The position numbers and the translations under genes are program-made. Shown here one piece after another: positions 1 to 9,226 of a stretch of 58,331 nt of DNA. The notes under the pieces are model-generated. The model had not been told where the DNA came from. It searched no databases and worked only from the letters and a program-made list of their open reading frames with translations. Origin of the DNA: Microcystis wesenbergii FACHB-1317 (GTDB lineage: Bacteria; Cyanobacteriota; Cyanobacteriia; Cyanobacteriales; Microcystaceae); NCBI RefSeq assembly GCF_014696875.1, contig NZ_JACJQV010000197.1, positions 1-58,331 on the forward strand, read 5' to 3'. Numbering within the stretch: position 1 is the stretch's first letter; every line of letters starts with the position of its first letter.

Positions 1-117
1 TGTTATTATTCATCTAGGGAATAAATGTTAATTGTTTTACTTTTTTATTTTCCCTTTTTTTGTGACTTTATGAACGATAAATTATTGGGACAAATCTGTC
101 ATCGCCCCCAGATTGCC

Positions 118-222
118 CTTTCCTCGTAGCGATCGCCTTCTCGTCCTAGCGATCACCTTCTCGTCCTAGCAATCGCCCTTTCCTCGTAGCGATCGCCATT
201 TCCTCGTAGCGATCGTCCCCTG
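118..222. repeat. Tandem HIP1-like repeat
   Basis: About five degenerate copies of a 20-22 bp unit built on CTCGTAGCGATCGCC follow one another. The core contains or nearly contains GCGATCGC, the highly iterated palindrome (HIP1) abundant in many cyanobacterial genomes. No spacer-repeat regularity of a CRISPR array is present. Confidence 0.7.
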
Positions 223-367
223 TTAGTCTAAACTCCAGAATTTAAGCTCCCCTTGAAAAGGAGGATTTAGGGAGTTCAGACTTTTGTAGCCAGATTTTGT
301 AGAATTAGTATTACTTCAACTTGAGAAGTATTTTGTCCAAGCATTTCTAAGTTCATTAATAATTTCG

Positions 368-402
368 GCGTTGCTGATTCATACCTTGATTCAGCAACGC
401 CA
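368..402. repeat. Palindromic hairpin GGCGTTGCTGA
   Basis: Arms GGCGTTGCTGA and TCAGCAACGCC form an 11-bp perfect stem with a 13-nt loop, 28 bases past the stop of the minus-strand aminopeptidase gene. It could act as a transcript end but lacks a clear U-run. It looks like a dispersed repeat unit. Confidence 0.55.
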
Positions 403-429
403 TAACTGATAACTGATAACTCAGGTTAA

Positions 430-2982
430 CTAACTATTTTTTGCCTCTAATTTGGTCAAACGACTTTTAAGTTCCTGATTTTCCTGTTTCATTTTTTCTA
501 ATTCCTCGCGAATTTCCTGAATTGCTTTGTCGGAACCTAATTTTTTCTGGACTTTTTGTACTGCTTCCTCCGCTACACGACGCACGCGACCATCGGGAGT
601 TCGATCGCTCAAAGCTTGTAAAATAGCGATAGCTTTGGCATTTTCTATCTGTCCTAAAGCGTTACACACTGCCACTTGCGTCAAGAAAAAAGTTTCTTTG
701 GCAATGGTTTCTAAACGTTCCAAAATTACGGTTAATTTATCCGTGGTTTGTCCCGAAGAAATCGCTCCCAGGGCGCGGATAGCGCCTAATCTCAGGGGGT
801 GAGGCGTGCCTAAAGCCGTGTAGGTCAAAATTGACTCTAAAGCCGCCGGCGAGGTTTTTAACTGGCTTAAACCCCCAATTGCGCCCGCTCTTACTACCTC
901 ATTCCACCCCTTTCTTGACTGTAAAATATGATTGAGCAGGTCGATAATTTCCCCTTCTTTATTTTGCAATTGTCCCACGGCCATGGAGCCTAATCCTCGC
1001 GCTGTGGCCGCTTCCACATAATAACTAGCATCTCCGGCTTCTAATCGGGATTTAAGCGCGTTATAACTATCTAAGGTTTTAATTTCACTTAATCCCTCGA
1101 CCACTGCCCGACGTACTTGTGCTTTTTCGTCGTTTAAACCTTTAATTAAAGCAGTAACTGCCTGATCTAAACCAAGAGTTGCTAACTGTTTGGCCACCTC
1201 CACACGCACCCCCCAAAAAGGCTCATTTTCTAGGGATGTCCCTAAAGCTTCGATCGCTTCTAAACCGCCTTTTTTAGCAATGGCCGTCGCTGCATAGATA
1301 CGGGAAATCGGGTCGGGATCCTGTTGTAATTGCGCTTTTAATTCGGCGATGGGATACTCAAGAGTGACGGTTTTGAGGAAATTATTACCCCGATCAAACT
1401 TGACAAAATCGGGCTTTTGTGCTAGGGGAAAATAGAAACTTTGTTCTTTTTGGTGAATCCGCAGATTGTAGGTAAGATCGTCAGAGTTGAGATAGGCAAA
1501 AGCGACGGGAATTTTCAAGTCGAATAGTTCCTTTTCATCCTGAGTTTGGGTGACGGTTAATTGGGCTAAATTATTCTGATTATCCCAACTGTAGGCCACC
1601 TTATAATCGGGATGACCACCGCGATAAACGTACTGATCAAAGAGGAATAATAAATTGTAGCCGGTCGCTTTTTCGATCGCCCGTAATAAATCCACAGTTT
1701 CTACGGTTTTATGGGCATTATCCCGCACAAAAGTATGAATCGCTTTTCCGAATAAATCTTCCCCTAAAATAGAGCGGATCATGTGATAAACACAAGCACC
1801 TTTTTCGTAGAGATGACGATCATAAAGTTCGATCGCTTCTCGATAAACATGAGTAACAATCGGACGACGATAGCGGGAAGCATCTTCTTCTAAATAACTT
1901 CTTGCTTCCCCTAATAAATAATAACTACCAGCAGCTTTTCCGTATTCCGATTCTGTCCATAAAACCTCAGAATAGGAAGCCATTCCCTCTTTAATCCAAG
2001 CGTGAGACCAGTGTTTAATTACTACTAAATCACCGAACCATTGATGAGCTAATTCATGGGCAACTAAGCTTTCTGTCCAAGTATGATCGATGCTGGCTCT
2101 TTGATCAATTAAACAGCGATCGGTTAAAATTGTGGTGGAAGTATTTTCCATCCCACCAAAAATAAAATCATCTACACAAACTTGCGCGTATTTAGGATAG
2201 GGATAGGGATAACCAAACTTTTGGCTAAAAAACTCGATCATGCGGGGAGTTTTACCCATACTTCTTTGGCCCTCTTCTTCCCGTCCTTTTTCCACATAAT
2301 AAGTGACAGGAACACCATTCCATGAGTCGCATAATTCGGCAAAATCTCCCACCGCAAGAGTCATTAAATAGGTAGGATGAATTTGCTTTTGTGACCAGTG
2401 ATAAATTCTGTCCTCACCAACGGGTTCCACCGAGATTAATTCCCCGTTAGAAATAGCCATATAGGGTTGGGGAATTTTAACCCGAATTTCGGAGGTGGCT
2501 AATTGGCCGGGGTAATCAAAACAGGGAAACCAAAAGCGAGAATCTTCATCTTCTCCCTGGGTCCAAACTTGCATCGGTTTGTCGGGATAATATTCGTCGG
2601 GTCCGATAAAATATAATCCCCGTTGTGGTTGGTTAACTTGATAGTTAATCGTCAGGATAATCGGTTTATCGGTAGTGGGTTGTAGCAGATGAATAGTCAG
2701 GAGAGAACGATCATAGTCAAAGGGTTGACTGATACCTTCAATGAACACAGAATTAATATTTAGATCCACCGCATCCAGAGTTAAACTGCTAATTCCCTGA
2801 CGAATGGGGGTGAGGGTAATCTGACAGCTGCCCTGAAAACTTTGTCGGGGAATATCAATAATTAAATCGAGAAAAATATGATTAACTTGTCCGGGTCGAT
2901 CGGGGTTATAATGGGGTTTAGCCCCCGGTAATTCAAAGGGTTGACGCTGATTATTTTCCGTGTCGATGGTGAGATGAGACAT
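430..2982 (-). CDS. M1-family zinc metallo-aminopeptidase with C-terminal HEAT repeats
   Basis: Cytosolic aminopeptidase of the gluzincin M1 family, removing N-terminal residues from peptides. Counted from an upstream GTG at 3066, the exopeptidase motif GGMEN lies at residues 304-308, the zinc motif HELAHQWFGD at 337-346 (catalytic Glu within it), and the third zinc ligand in KEGMASYSE near 360. Residues after about 600 form alpha-helical HEAT/PBS-like repeats, and the last 30 residues are a charged coiled coil. I prefer the ATG at 2982 (protein starting MSHLTIDTENN) to the GTG at 3066, because the longer form would reach almost to the divergent gene's start at 3071 and its first 28 residues look non-conserved. 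The family call is secure; the substrate is unknown. Confidence 0.93.
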   Translation of the reverse strand: MSHLTIDTENNQRQPFELPGAKPHYNPDRPGQVNHIFLDLIIDIPRQSFQGSCQITLTPIRQGISSLTLDAVDLNINSVFIEGISQPFDYDRSLLTIHLLQPTTDKPIILTINYQVNQPQRGLYFIGPDEYYPDKPMQVWTQGEDEDSRFWFPCFDYPGQLATSEIRVKIPQPYMAISNGELISVEPVGEDRIYHWSQKQIHPTYLMTLAVGDFAELCDSWNGVPVTYYVEKGREEEGQRSMGKTPRMIEFFSQKFGYPYPYPKYAQVCVDDFIFGGMENTSTTILTDRCLIDQRASIDHTWTESLVAHELAHQWFGDLVVIKHWSHAWIKEGMASYSEVLWTESEYGKAAGSYYLLGEARSYLEEDASRYRRPIVTHVYREAIELYDRHLYEKGACVYHMIRSILGEDLFGKAIHTFVRDNAHKTVETVDLLRAIEKATGYNLLFLFDQYVYRGGHPDYKVAYSWDNQNNLAQLTVTQTQDEKELFDLKIPVAFAYLNSDDLTYNLRIHQKEQSFYFPLAQKPDFVKFDRGNNFLKTVTLEYPIAELKAQLQQDPDPISRIYAATAIAKKGGLEAIEALGTSLENEPFWGVRVEVAKQLATLGLDQAVTALIKGLNDEKAQVRRAVVEGLSEIKTLDSYNALKSRLEAGDASYYVEAATARGLGSMAVGQLQNKEGEIIDLLNHILQSRKGWNEVVRAGAIGGLSQLKTSPAALESILTYTALGTPHPLRLGAIRALGAISSGQTTDKLTVILERLETIAKETFFLTQVAVCNALGQIENAKAIAILQALSDRTPDGRVRRVAEEAVQKVQKKLGSDKAIQEIREELEKMKQENQELKSRLTKLEAKNS

Positions 2983-3070
2983 ATTAGCCCTAACTTGCTG
3001 ATTTTTGTCCAGTAAACTTAAATTAACACGATCGGTCGTCCCTTTCCTTGCTAATAATAATCCCACCCCT

Positions 3071-3508
3071 ATGAATCTCCCTTCCTTTCTCTGGTTATGG
3101 AAAATTGCCGCTTGGTCGATGGGATTTACCCTCTTTGCCTATTTTTTACTAGCGGTTTCGGGGGTAAACATGGGTTATCGACGACTTGCGGGCCAATCTC
3201 GACCGAAATGGTTAAGACCCTTTCATCTCCTCAGCGGCCTGATCATGGTTGCTTTGGTCTTAATTCTGCTGGGAATCGGATTAGTGGGAACAATCGGTCA
3301 TTATGGCAGTTTAGGCCACTCTTCCCACCTGATAGCGGGTTTATCGGTGGTTTTTCTGGTTTTTGTTTCGGCAATTAGCGGCCTGAACATTACAACTCGT
3401 CCACCTCTAGCGCGGTCTCTCCACATCGGCACTAATCTTTTATTGTTTCTGGGTTTTCTTTTTGTTACCCTAACAGGATGGGATGTGGTCCAAAAATATC
3501 TACAATAA
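3071..3508 (+). CDS. DUF4079-family small membrane protein
   Basis: About 145 residues with four predicted hydrophobic helices: near the N-terminus (WKIAAWSMGFTLFAYFLLAV), at about 50-70, 80-105 and 120-140. Histidines lie close to helix ends (PFHLL, GHYG, GHSSH, LHIG), a pattern that in related cyanobacterial proteins has prompted comparison with cytochrome b561-like folds; heme binding here is only inference. I chose the ATG at 3071 because a longer reading frame from 3005 runs antisense through the start of the aminopeptidase gene. The two genes are divergent with about 90 bp between starts, so the promoters must be close or overlapping. The molecular function of the family is unknown. Confidence 0.8.
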   Translation: MNLPSFLWLWKIAAWSMGFTLFAYFLLAVSGVNMGYRRLAGQSRPKWLRPFHLLSGLIMVALVLILLGIGLVGTIGHYGSLGHSSHLIAGLSVVFLVFVSAISGLNITTRPPLARSLHIGTNLLLFLGFLFVTLTGWDVVQKYLQ

Positions 3509-3610
3509 AAATAGTCGGCGATCGAGTGGAGACTGTTTGATCGAGAAAAACTAGCTATCTCATCCCGAAAAATCGCTTTTTAGTGACAGAATACTCACCC
3601 CCAAATCATT

Positions 3611-4711
3611 ATGCAAACCGTCGAATCACAAACTATTAACACCATGTCAGTGCCAAAAAAAGGGCTACCAGTAACAATTATTACTGGTTTTCTTGGTAGT
3701 GGTAAGACTACTCTCCTCAATCATATTCTCAGCAATCAACAGGGATTAAAAACTGCTGTTCTTGTCAATGAATTCGGTGAAATCGGTATCGATAATGAAC
3801 TGATCATCAGCAGTGATGACAGCATGGTAGAATTAAATAATGGCTGTATTTGCTGCACGATTAACGAGGATTTAATTCAAGCAGTTTATAAAGTTCTCGA
3901 ACGTCCCGAAAAAATCGATTATTTAGTCGTAGAAACCACAGGATTAGCCGATCCTTTACCAGTAGCTTTAACCTTTTTAGGAACGGAATTACGGGAAATG
4001 ACTCGTTTAGATTCCATTGTCACTATGGTGGATTGTGCCAATTTTAGTCTCGATTTATTCAACTCGCAAGCGGCCTTAAGTCAAATCACCTACGGTGATA
4101 TTATTGTTCTCAATAAAACCGATCTAGTGGATGAAGGGGATGTGGATTCTTTAGAAATAAGAATCCGGGACATGAAGCAAGGAGCGAGAATTCTTCGTAC
4201 TAGCAAAAGTCAGGTTCCTTTACCCTTAATTCTCAGCGTCGGACTATTTGAATCGGATAAATATTTCGACACAGAAGAAGAACACCACGACCATCATCAC
4301 CACGACCACGATCACGACCATTGCGATCATGATCACGATCATCATCACCATGATCATGATCATGATCATCACGACCATTCCAATCATTTAGAGGTGGATG
4401 GATTTACTTCTATTTCCTTTGCTAGTGACCGACCTTTTTCGATTCGGAAGTTCCAATATTTCCTCGATAATCAGTTACCGGAAAGCGTTTTCCGCGCTAA
4501 GGGTATTCTCTGGTTTGATGAGAGTCCTAAACGTCATATTTTTCACCTCAGTGGTAAACGTTTTACTCTCGAAGATGACGAATGGAAAGGTACTCCAAAA
4601 AATCAGCTAGTTCTTATCGGTCAAAATCTCGATCATGAAACCCTAAAAGAACAGATTAACAATTGTCTCATTTTACCTGCTGTCAATCGCGGTAAAGGAT
4701 TTGGGAAATAG
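3611..4711 (+). CDS. CobW/COG0523 G3E-type GTPase with a His-rich metal-binding loop
   Basis: Metal-chaperone-type GTPase of the G3E family. Walker A GFLGSGKTT is at residues 26-34, the family metal site C-I-C-C at 79-82, and the guanine-specificity motif NKTD at 168-171. An insertion at about 225-259 alternates His and Asp with one Cys, over twenty His in 35 residues. It joins the GTPase core to the C-terminal CobW_C domain, which ends near residue 360. Family members help load or store Zn, Co or other divalent metals, often under zinc limitation. The convergent neighbour encodes a metal ABC substrate-binding protein, so both may serve divalent-metal supply. No clear Zur box was seen upstream. 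The specific metal cannot be read from the sequence. Confidence 0.92.
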   Translation: MQTVESQTINTMSVPKKGLPVTIITGFLGSGKTTLLNHILSNQQGLKTAVLVNEFGEIGIDNELIISSDDSMVELNNGCICCTINEDLIQAVYKVLERPEKIDYLVVETTGLADPLPVALTFLGTELREMTRLDSIVTMVDCANFSLDLFNSQAALSQITYGDIIVLNKTDLVDEGDVDSLEIRIRDMKQGARILRTSKSQVPLPLILSVGLFESDKYFDTEEEHHDHHHHDHDHDHCDHDHDHHHHDHDHDHHDHSNHLEVDGFTSISFASDRPFSIRKFQYFLDNQLPESVFRAKGILWFDESPKRHIFHLSGKRFTLEDDEWKGTPKNQLVLIGQNLDHETLKEQINNCLILPAVNRGKGFGK

Positions 4712-4725
4712 ATAACCATCTCTTG

Positions 4726-4758
4726 CGGGGGTGTTAGCCTAGGGTAACACACCCCCAT
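4726..4758. terminator. Hairpin between convergent genes
   Basis: GGGGGTGTTA and TAACACACCCCC form an imperfect GC-rich stem between the stop of the CobW gene and the stop of the convergent metal-binding lipoprotein gene. It is a plausible bidirectional transcript end, though the U-run is poor. Confidence 0.5.
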
Positions 4759-4801
4759 CACCTAAATTCCCCACTTCCCCACTTCCCCCAATTATTTATT
4801 T

Positions 4802-5713
4802 TTATTCGGGTACTTTTCCTCCTAAAGATTCCACGATCGATCGAGTATTTTCTTTCAGCATTTTTACATAACTATCCGCTCCAGTACCCACCGCGCCGAT
4901 CGAATCAGAATATAATTGTTGTGGTGCTAATTTTACCCCCGCTTCTTCGGCTACAGTGGTAATTAAAGTGGGGTTAATAGTGGTCTCGGCAAAGATAGCA
5001 GCAACCTTGAGATTTTTAATAGCATCGGCTAAATTTTTCACCGTTTGGGCGCTAGGTTGTTCTTCGGTACTAATGCCAATTAAAGTTCCTGCAACTTTTA
5101 AACCATAGGCATGAGCATAATACTGAAAAGCGTCATGAGTGGTGACTAATTGCCTTTGGGAAGGGGGGATAGTTTCAATAGCAGCAGTAATCCAGCGATC
5201 AAGATTTTCTAATTCCCTGATTAATTGGGCGGCATTTTCAGTAAAAATCTCTTTATCTTCGGGACTTAATTCAATCAATTGATCTCGGATTTTTTCCACC
5301 ATGATTATGCCATTTTTCGCCGAACCCCAAACGTGGGGATCGGGGACTTTCTGCCCCTCTTTTTCCAATTGTAAAGGCTTGATTGCTTCTCCCACAGCCA
5401 CTTTTTTAGCTTTAATTCCCGTAGAATTGATCATTTTAATTAACCCCGGTTCGAGATTATAACCGTTATAGAGAATTAAATCGGCTTTTTCTAAAGCCAC
5501 ACTATCGGCGGGAACTGGTTCATAAACGTGGGGATCATCCCCCGGTTTTAAAATATCTTGATGGTCAATTTCTTCACCGCCCACTCGTGCAGTTAAATCG
5601 GCGATAATTGTGCTAGTGGATATTACCTTCGGTTTTTGGTTATCCGTCGTATTAACCGAAGAATTACAAGCAACCAATCCCAAAAATAAACAGGATAAAA
5701 TTAGTTTTTTCAT
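4802..5713 (-). CDS. Metal ABC transporter substrate-binding lipoprotein (MntC/ZnuA cluster A-I)
   Basis: About 303 residues. The N-terminal signal peptide ends in the lipobox LVAC (Cys16), so the mature protein should be a lipoprotein facing the periplasm. It carries the family hallmarks DPHVYEPVPADS (first His ligand), DPHVWG (second His ligand), a GISTEEQPS segment supplying the acidic ligand, and a C-terminal DSIG segment with the last Asp. It lacks the long His-rich loop typical of many ZnuA proteins, which together with the overall sequence suggests the manganese (MntC/PsaA) side of the family. The permease and ATPase genes are not in this window. It is convergent with the CobW gene and divergent from thrS. 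Mn versus Zn specificity remains inference. Confidence 0.85.
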   Translation of the reverse strand: MKKLILSCLFLGLVACNSSVNTTDNQKPKVISTSTIIADLTARVGGEEIDHQDILKPGDDPHVYEPVPADSVALEKADLILYNGYNLEPGLIKMINSTGIKAKKVAVGEAIKPLQLEKEGQKVPDPHVWGSAKNGIIMVEKIRDQLIELSPEDKEIFTENAAQLIRELENLDRWITAAIETIPPSQRQLVTTHDAFQYYAHAYGLKVAGTLIGISTEEQPSAQTVKNLADAIKNLKVAAIFAETTINPTLITTVAEEAGVKLAPQQLYSDSIGAVGTGADSYVKMLKENTRSIVESLGGKVPE

Positions 5714-5847
5714 CGAGAAATAGAGATGAGGGGTTAGAGGTTAGAGATGAGGGGAAATGGCATTGATATCTATCCTGATTTTTTTCCTGACTAAAGACTC
5801 CTTTTACTATTAAAATAGAGAATAGAGAAGGTGTAAATTGAAGAGAT

Positions 5848-7647
5848 ATGGATAACCAAGCCCCGATTAAACTACCGAAAACCAGCGAATCCGACCACCT
5901 CAAGCGCATTCGTCACACCACCTCCCATGTTATGGCCATGGCGGTGCAGAAATTATTCCCGAAAGCCCAAGTTACTATCGGGCCTTGGACTGAAACCGGA
6001 TTTTACTACGATTTTGATGTGCCGGAACCTTTTACCGATAAGGATCTCAAGGACATCAAAAAAGAGATGGTCAAAATTATCAATAAAAAACTGCCGGTGA
6101 TTTGCGAGCAAGTTTCTCGGGAAGAGGCGGAAAAGCGCATTAAAGCGATTAATGAACCCTATAAGCTGGAAATTCTGGCGGGAATTCAAGAACCCATCAC
6201 CCTCTATCATCTTGGGGACGCTTGGTGGGATTTGTGCGCTGGTCCGCACCTAGATAATACAAGTGAACTAGACGTTAAGGCGATCGAATTAGAGACGGTA
6301 GCGGGTGCTTATTGGCGCGGGGATGAGAATAAAGCCCAATTACAGCGCATTTACGGCACAGCCTGGGAAAATCCCCAACAATTAGCCGAATACAAGCGCC
6401 GTAAGGAAGAGGCACTGAAACGAGACCATCGCAAATTAGGCAAAGAATTAGGTTTATTTATTTTCTCTGATTCTGTCGGGCCGGGGTTGCCTTTATGGAC
6501 ACCGAAAGGAACTTTAATTCGTTCTTTGTTAGAAGATTTTCTGAAAAAAGAACAGTTAAAACGCGGTTATTTGCCTGTAGTTACTCCCCATATTGCTCGC
6601 GTCGATTTGTTTAAAATTTCCGGTCACTGGCAAAAGTACAAAGAAGATATGTTTCCCATGATGGCAGACGATGAGGAATCTGCTAGTAAGGAAATAGGAT
6701 TTGTCCTCAAACCGATGAACTGTCCTTTTCATATTCAAATCTATAAAAGTGATTTGAGATCTTATCGGGAATTGCCGATGCGTTTGGCAGAATTCGGGAC
6801 AGTTTATCGTTACGAACAATCGGGAGAATTGGGAGGATTAACTAGAGTTCGCGGTTTTACCGTCGATGATTCCCATTTGTTTGTCACTCCCGAACAATTG
6901 GACAAGGAATTTTTAAGCGTTGTTGATTTAATTTTGACGGTGTTTAAGAGTTTACAATTAAAGAATTTTAAGGCGCGATTGAGTTTTCGTGACCCCGAAT
7001 CGGATAAGTATATCGGTTCCGATGAAGCTTGGGAAAAGGCACAATCAGCGATTAGAAAAGCGGTGCAAACTTTGGGGATGGATTATTTTGAAGCCCCCGG
7101 AGAAGCGGCTTTTTATGGTCCAAAATTAGACTTTATTTTCCAAGATGCCCTCGAAAGAGAATGGCAGTTAGGAACGGTACAGGTAGATTATAATTTACCC
7201 GAACGTTTTGAACTAGAATACGTTGCTGAAGATGGTAATCGTAAACGTCCGGTGATGATTCATCGCGCACCCTTTGGTTCTTTGGAACGTTTAATCGGTA
7301 TTTTAATCGAAGAATATGCGGGCGATTTTCCTCTTTGGTTAGCCCCTGTCCAGATACGATTATTACCGGTTAGTGATACTCAATTGGATTACGCTAAAGA
7401 GGTGACAGCGAAAATGCAGTTGTTAGGAATTCGTGCCGAAACCGATACCAGTGGCGAACGTTTGGGTAAAATGATTCGCAATGCTGAAACGGAAAAAATT
7501 CCCGTGATGGCAGTGGTGGGGGCAAAAGAAATGGAAAGTAATAGTTTAAGTATTCGCACCCGTGCCACGGGCGATTTAGGAGTAATTAGCGTTGAGGAAG
7601 TGGTGGCAAAATTAGAAACTGCCATCCAAAATCACGGTAATTTTTAA
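5848..7647 (+). CDS. thrS: Threonine--tRNA ligase
   Basis: Class II aminoacyl-tRNA synthetase that charges tRNA-Thr. It is 599 residues long and begins directly at the editing domain (HTTSHVMAMAVQKLFP, then TIGPWTETGFYYDF), so it lacks the N-terminal TGS domain of the E. coli enzyme, as is usual in cyanobacteria. The catalytic core shows the motif 2 region RYEQSGELGGLTRVRG, a zinc Cys in KPMNCPFH, a second ligand in DDSH, and the motif 3 segment MIHRAPFGSLERLIGIL. The C-terminal anticodon-binding domain starts near residue 500. A strong intrinsic terminator follows at 7669. Start ATG at 5848 fits the conserved N-terminus. It is transcribed away from the metal-binding lipoprotein gene. Confidence 0.97.
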   Translation: MDNQAPIKLPKTSESDHLKRIRHTTSHVMAMAVQKLFPKAQVTIGPWTETGFYYDFDVPEPFTDKDLKDIKKEMVKIINKKLPVICEQVSREEAEKRIKAINEPYKLEILAGIQEPITLYHLGDAWWDLCAGPHLDNTSELDVKAIELETVAGAYWRGDENKAQLQRIYGTAWENPQQLAEYKRRKEEALKRDHRKLGKELGLFIFSDSVGPGLPLWTPKGTLIRSLLEDFLKKEQLKRGYLPVVTPHIARVDLFKISGHWQKYKEDMFPMMADDEESASKEIGFVLKPMNCPFHIQIYKSDLRSYRELPMRLAEFGTVYRYEQSGELGGLTRVRGFTVDDSHLFVTPEQLDKEFLSVVDLILTVFKSLQLKNFKARLSFRDPESDKYIGSDEAWEKAQSAIRKAVQTLGMDYFEAPGEAAFYGPKLDFIFQDALEREWQLGTVQVDYNLPERFELEYVAEDGNRKRPVMIHRAPFGSLERLIGILIEEYAGDFPLWLAPVQIRLLPVSDTQLDYAKEVTAKMQLLGIRAETDTSGERLGKMIRNAETEKIPVMAVVGAKEMESNSLSIRTRATGDLGVISVEEVVAKLETAIQNHGNF

Positions 7648-7668
7648 GCGTTTGCTCATCTAATTCTA

Positions 7669-7703
7669 TGGGGCAGAAAATATTTCTGCCCCAGCATTTT
7701 TTT
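7669..7703 (+). terminator. Intrinsic terminator after thrS
   Basis: Perfect 11-bp stem TGGGGCAGAAA / TTTCTGCCCCA with a 3-nt loop at 7669-7693, followed by GCA and seven T. It ends just before the stop codon of the convergent gene at 7707 and could serve both directions. Confidence 0.9.
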
Positions 7704-7706
7704 CCT

Positions 7707-8003
7707 TTAGATGTCATCATCTTTTTTAAAGGGATTTTCCCCAATGCCTAGGCCTTTTTTGCTCTGTTTTAAGTCTTTCCAGAGGGCTTTAATTTTTTGG
7801 TAGGCTTCTAGAGAACTGATTTTGCCCCCCGTTTCCAGATTACAAATAAAACTGACCTTTTGGGCAAATTCCTGTAAATTGGCGTTAAATAGCAAGTTTT
7901 CTGGCTTAAATTCCCCATAGTAGGGGGCGCGAGGATAGAGAAAATTCTCCTTGCGGCGATCGGGGAGATTCGGGTTATCATCGTTAGGAGGATTCTGGTT
8001 CAT
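7707..8003 (-). CDS. Small conserved cyanobacterial protein (DUF7219-like)
   Basis: 98 residues with a Pro/Asn-rich N-terminus, then a conserved-looking core with PRAPYYGEF, ANLQEFAQKVSFICNLETGG and an amphipathic helix SLEAYQKIKALWKDLKQSKK; the end is acidic (KDDDI). There is no signal peptide or membrane segment. I recall this as a cyanobacterium-specific family of unknown function (DUF7219-like), but the family name is from memory. It is convergent with thrS. Confidence 0.7.
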   Translation of the reverse strand: MNQNPPNDDNPNLPDRRKENFLYPRAPYYGEFKPENLLFNANLQEFAQKVSFICNLETGGKISSLEAYQKIKALWKDLKQSKKGLGIGENPFKKDDDI

Positions 8004-8341
8004 AGGGCGACGGCGGGTAATTGTGCGGAATTTCTTTAGATTTTTCGGTAATGATAATGGGAGATAATATCAATTGTTGGCTATGATTGAGGATTCAAGT
8101 AAAAACTCGGCTGATTCGCCAAAAGTTGACCCCTGGTATCGTGACACTTTTTGGTTATAGGTTAAGGCTCGGTCGCCAAATGTTGGCATTTATCTTTAAG
8201 CAGCAATTATACATTATTTTTTCTCAACAATCATCTCCCTGATGATCTAAAATTTTTATCTAGGTTGATCGCCAAAATTTACTGCTGCCACTATCTGATT
8301 AACCATCGATTTTATTCTATCAATTGCCGAGGATGATAACT
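8004..8341. other. Leader/intergenic region upstream of purC
   Basis: This 338-nt stretch lies between the starts of the divergent small protein gene and purC. It is AT-rich. A 25-codon reading frame at 8083-8160 (+, starting MIEDSSKNSADSP) is the only coding-like piece and has no recognisable homology. The end of the region supplies a GAGG ribosome-binding site about 9 nt ahead of the purC ATG. Confidence 0.4.
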
Positions 8342-9067
8342 ATGGAAAAACTCTATGAAGGTAAGGCCAAAATTCTCTATCAAACCGATGATCCCGATAT
8401 TCTCCTCACTTATTACAAAGACGATGCCACTGCTTTTAATGCCCAAAAACGCGGGCAAATTGTCGGTAAAGGAGAAATTAACTGTACTGTCTCCACTGCT
8501 CTATTTCAATGGTTAGAATCCCTAGGAATACCTACCCATTATATCGATCGCCCTAGTTCCAGGGAAATGCGCGTCAAGGCGATTAAAATTATTCCTTTGG
8601 AGGTAGTAGTCAGAAATATCGCCGCCGGGAGTTTGTGCAAGCAAACGGGATTAGAGGAGGGGAAAGTATTACCTTTTCCTCTTGTAGAATTTTACCTCAA
8701 GGATGATGCTTTGGGCGATCCTTTGTTAACAACCGATCGCATAAAAGTAATTGATATTGCCAGCGAGGAGCAAGTCAATCAGTTACGAGATTTAGCCCTG
8801 CAAATCAATCAATATCTACAGGAATTTTTTGATAAGTGCCAGATTATCCTCGTCGATTTCAAGTTAGAGTTTGGAGTTGATAAAACCGGCAAAATTTATC
8901 TAGGTGATGAAATTAGTCCCGATACCTGTCGTCTCTGGGATAAAACCCAAGAGGATGCCCAAGCGCGCATTCTCGATAAGGATCGTTTTCGTCGCGATTT
9001 AGGAGATGTGGAAACTGCCTATCAACAAGTACAAGCAAGAGTTTTACAACAGATAGAGAGTTTATAA
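8342..9067 (+). CDS. purC: Phosphoribosylaminoimidazole-succinocarboxamide synthase (SAICAR synthetase)
   Basis: De novo purine biosynthesis step joining CAIR and aspartate with ATP. The N-terminus MEKLYEGKAKILY contains the family's KLYEGKAK nucleotide-binding signature. VRNIAAGSLCK, the LVDFKLEFG segment and the GDEISPDTCRLWD segment are the PurC signatures. Length of about 241 residues is normal for the bacterial monofunctional enzyme. I chose ATG 8342; upstream in-frame starts at 8324 (TTG) and 8333 (ATG) would add six or three unsupported residues, and a GAGG sequence is well spaced for 8342. The 3' end of the gene is partly duplicated downstream (see the repeat at 9050-9222). Confidence 0.96.
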   Translation: MEKLYEGKAKILYQTDDPDILLTYYKDDATAFNAQKRGQIVGKGEINCTVSTALFQWLESLGIPTHYIDRPSSREMRVKAIKIIPLEVVVRNIAAGSLCKQTGLEEGKVLPFPLVEFYLKDDALGDPLLTTDRIKVIDIASEEQVNQLRDLALQINQYLQEFFDKCQIILVDFKLEFGVDKTGKIYLGDEISPDTCRLWDKTQEDAQARILDKDRFRRDLGDVETAYQQVQARVLQQIESL

Positions 9068-9222
9068 ATTTAGGGTGTGTTAGCGAGCGCGTAACGCACC
9101 TTAATTGAGATTAGCAATTTAATAGTTAGCGAGCGCGTAACGCACCTTAGATAGAGAGTTTATAACTGTGGGGTGTGTTAGCGAGCGCGTAACGCACCTT
9201 AATTGAGATTAGCAATTTAATA
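9050..9222. repeat. Duplicated 3' end of purC plus GCGCGTAACGCACC repeat
   Basis: The last bases of purC (GATAGAGAGTTTATAA) recur at 9150-9165, each followed by GGGTGTGTTAGCGAGCGCG and CTTAATTGAGATTAGC. The core TAGCGAGCGCGTAACGCACC occurs three times between 9070 and 9200. This is a local segmental duplication of a dispersed repeat. The core is self-complementary (GGTGTGTTAGCGAGCGCGT / ACGCACC) and may fold. Confidence 0.8.
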
Positions 9223-9226
9223 ATTT

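Larger units (their letters stand above)
1..429. other. Intergenic stretch of short repeats downstream of the aminopeptidase gene
   Basis: No credible gene is visible here. The stretch holds AT-rich sequence at the start, a HIP1-like tandem repeat (118-222), an imperfect inverted repeat around 230-285, and a hairpin plus a short TGATAACTGATAACT repeat near 368-421 just past the stop codon of the minus-strand aminopeptidase gene. Confidence 0.6.

Noticed and set aside
118-222. Possible CRISPR array
   Set aside because: Units are contiguous HIP1-like tandem copies with no unique spacers, and no cas genes are present.
8083-8160. 25-codon frame upstream of purC
   Set aside because: Too short, no ribosome-binding site or recognised similarity; described only in the intergenic entry.
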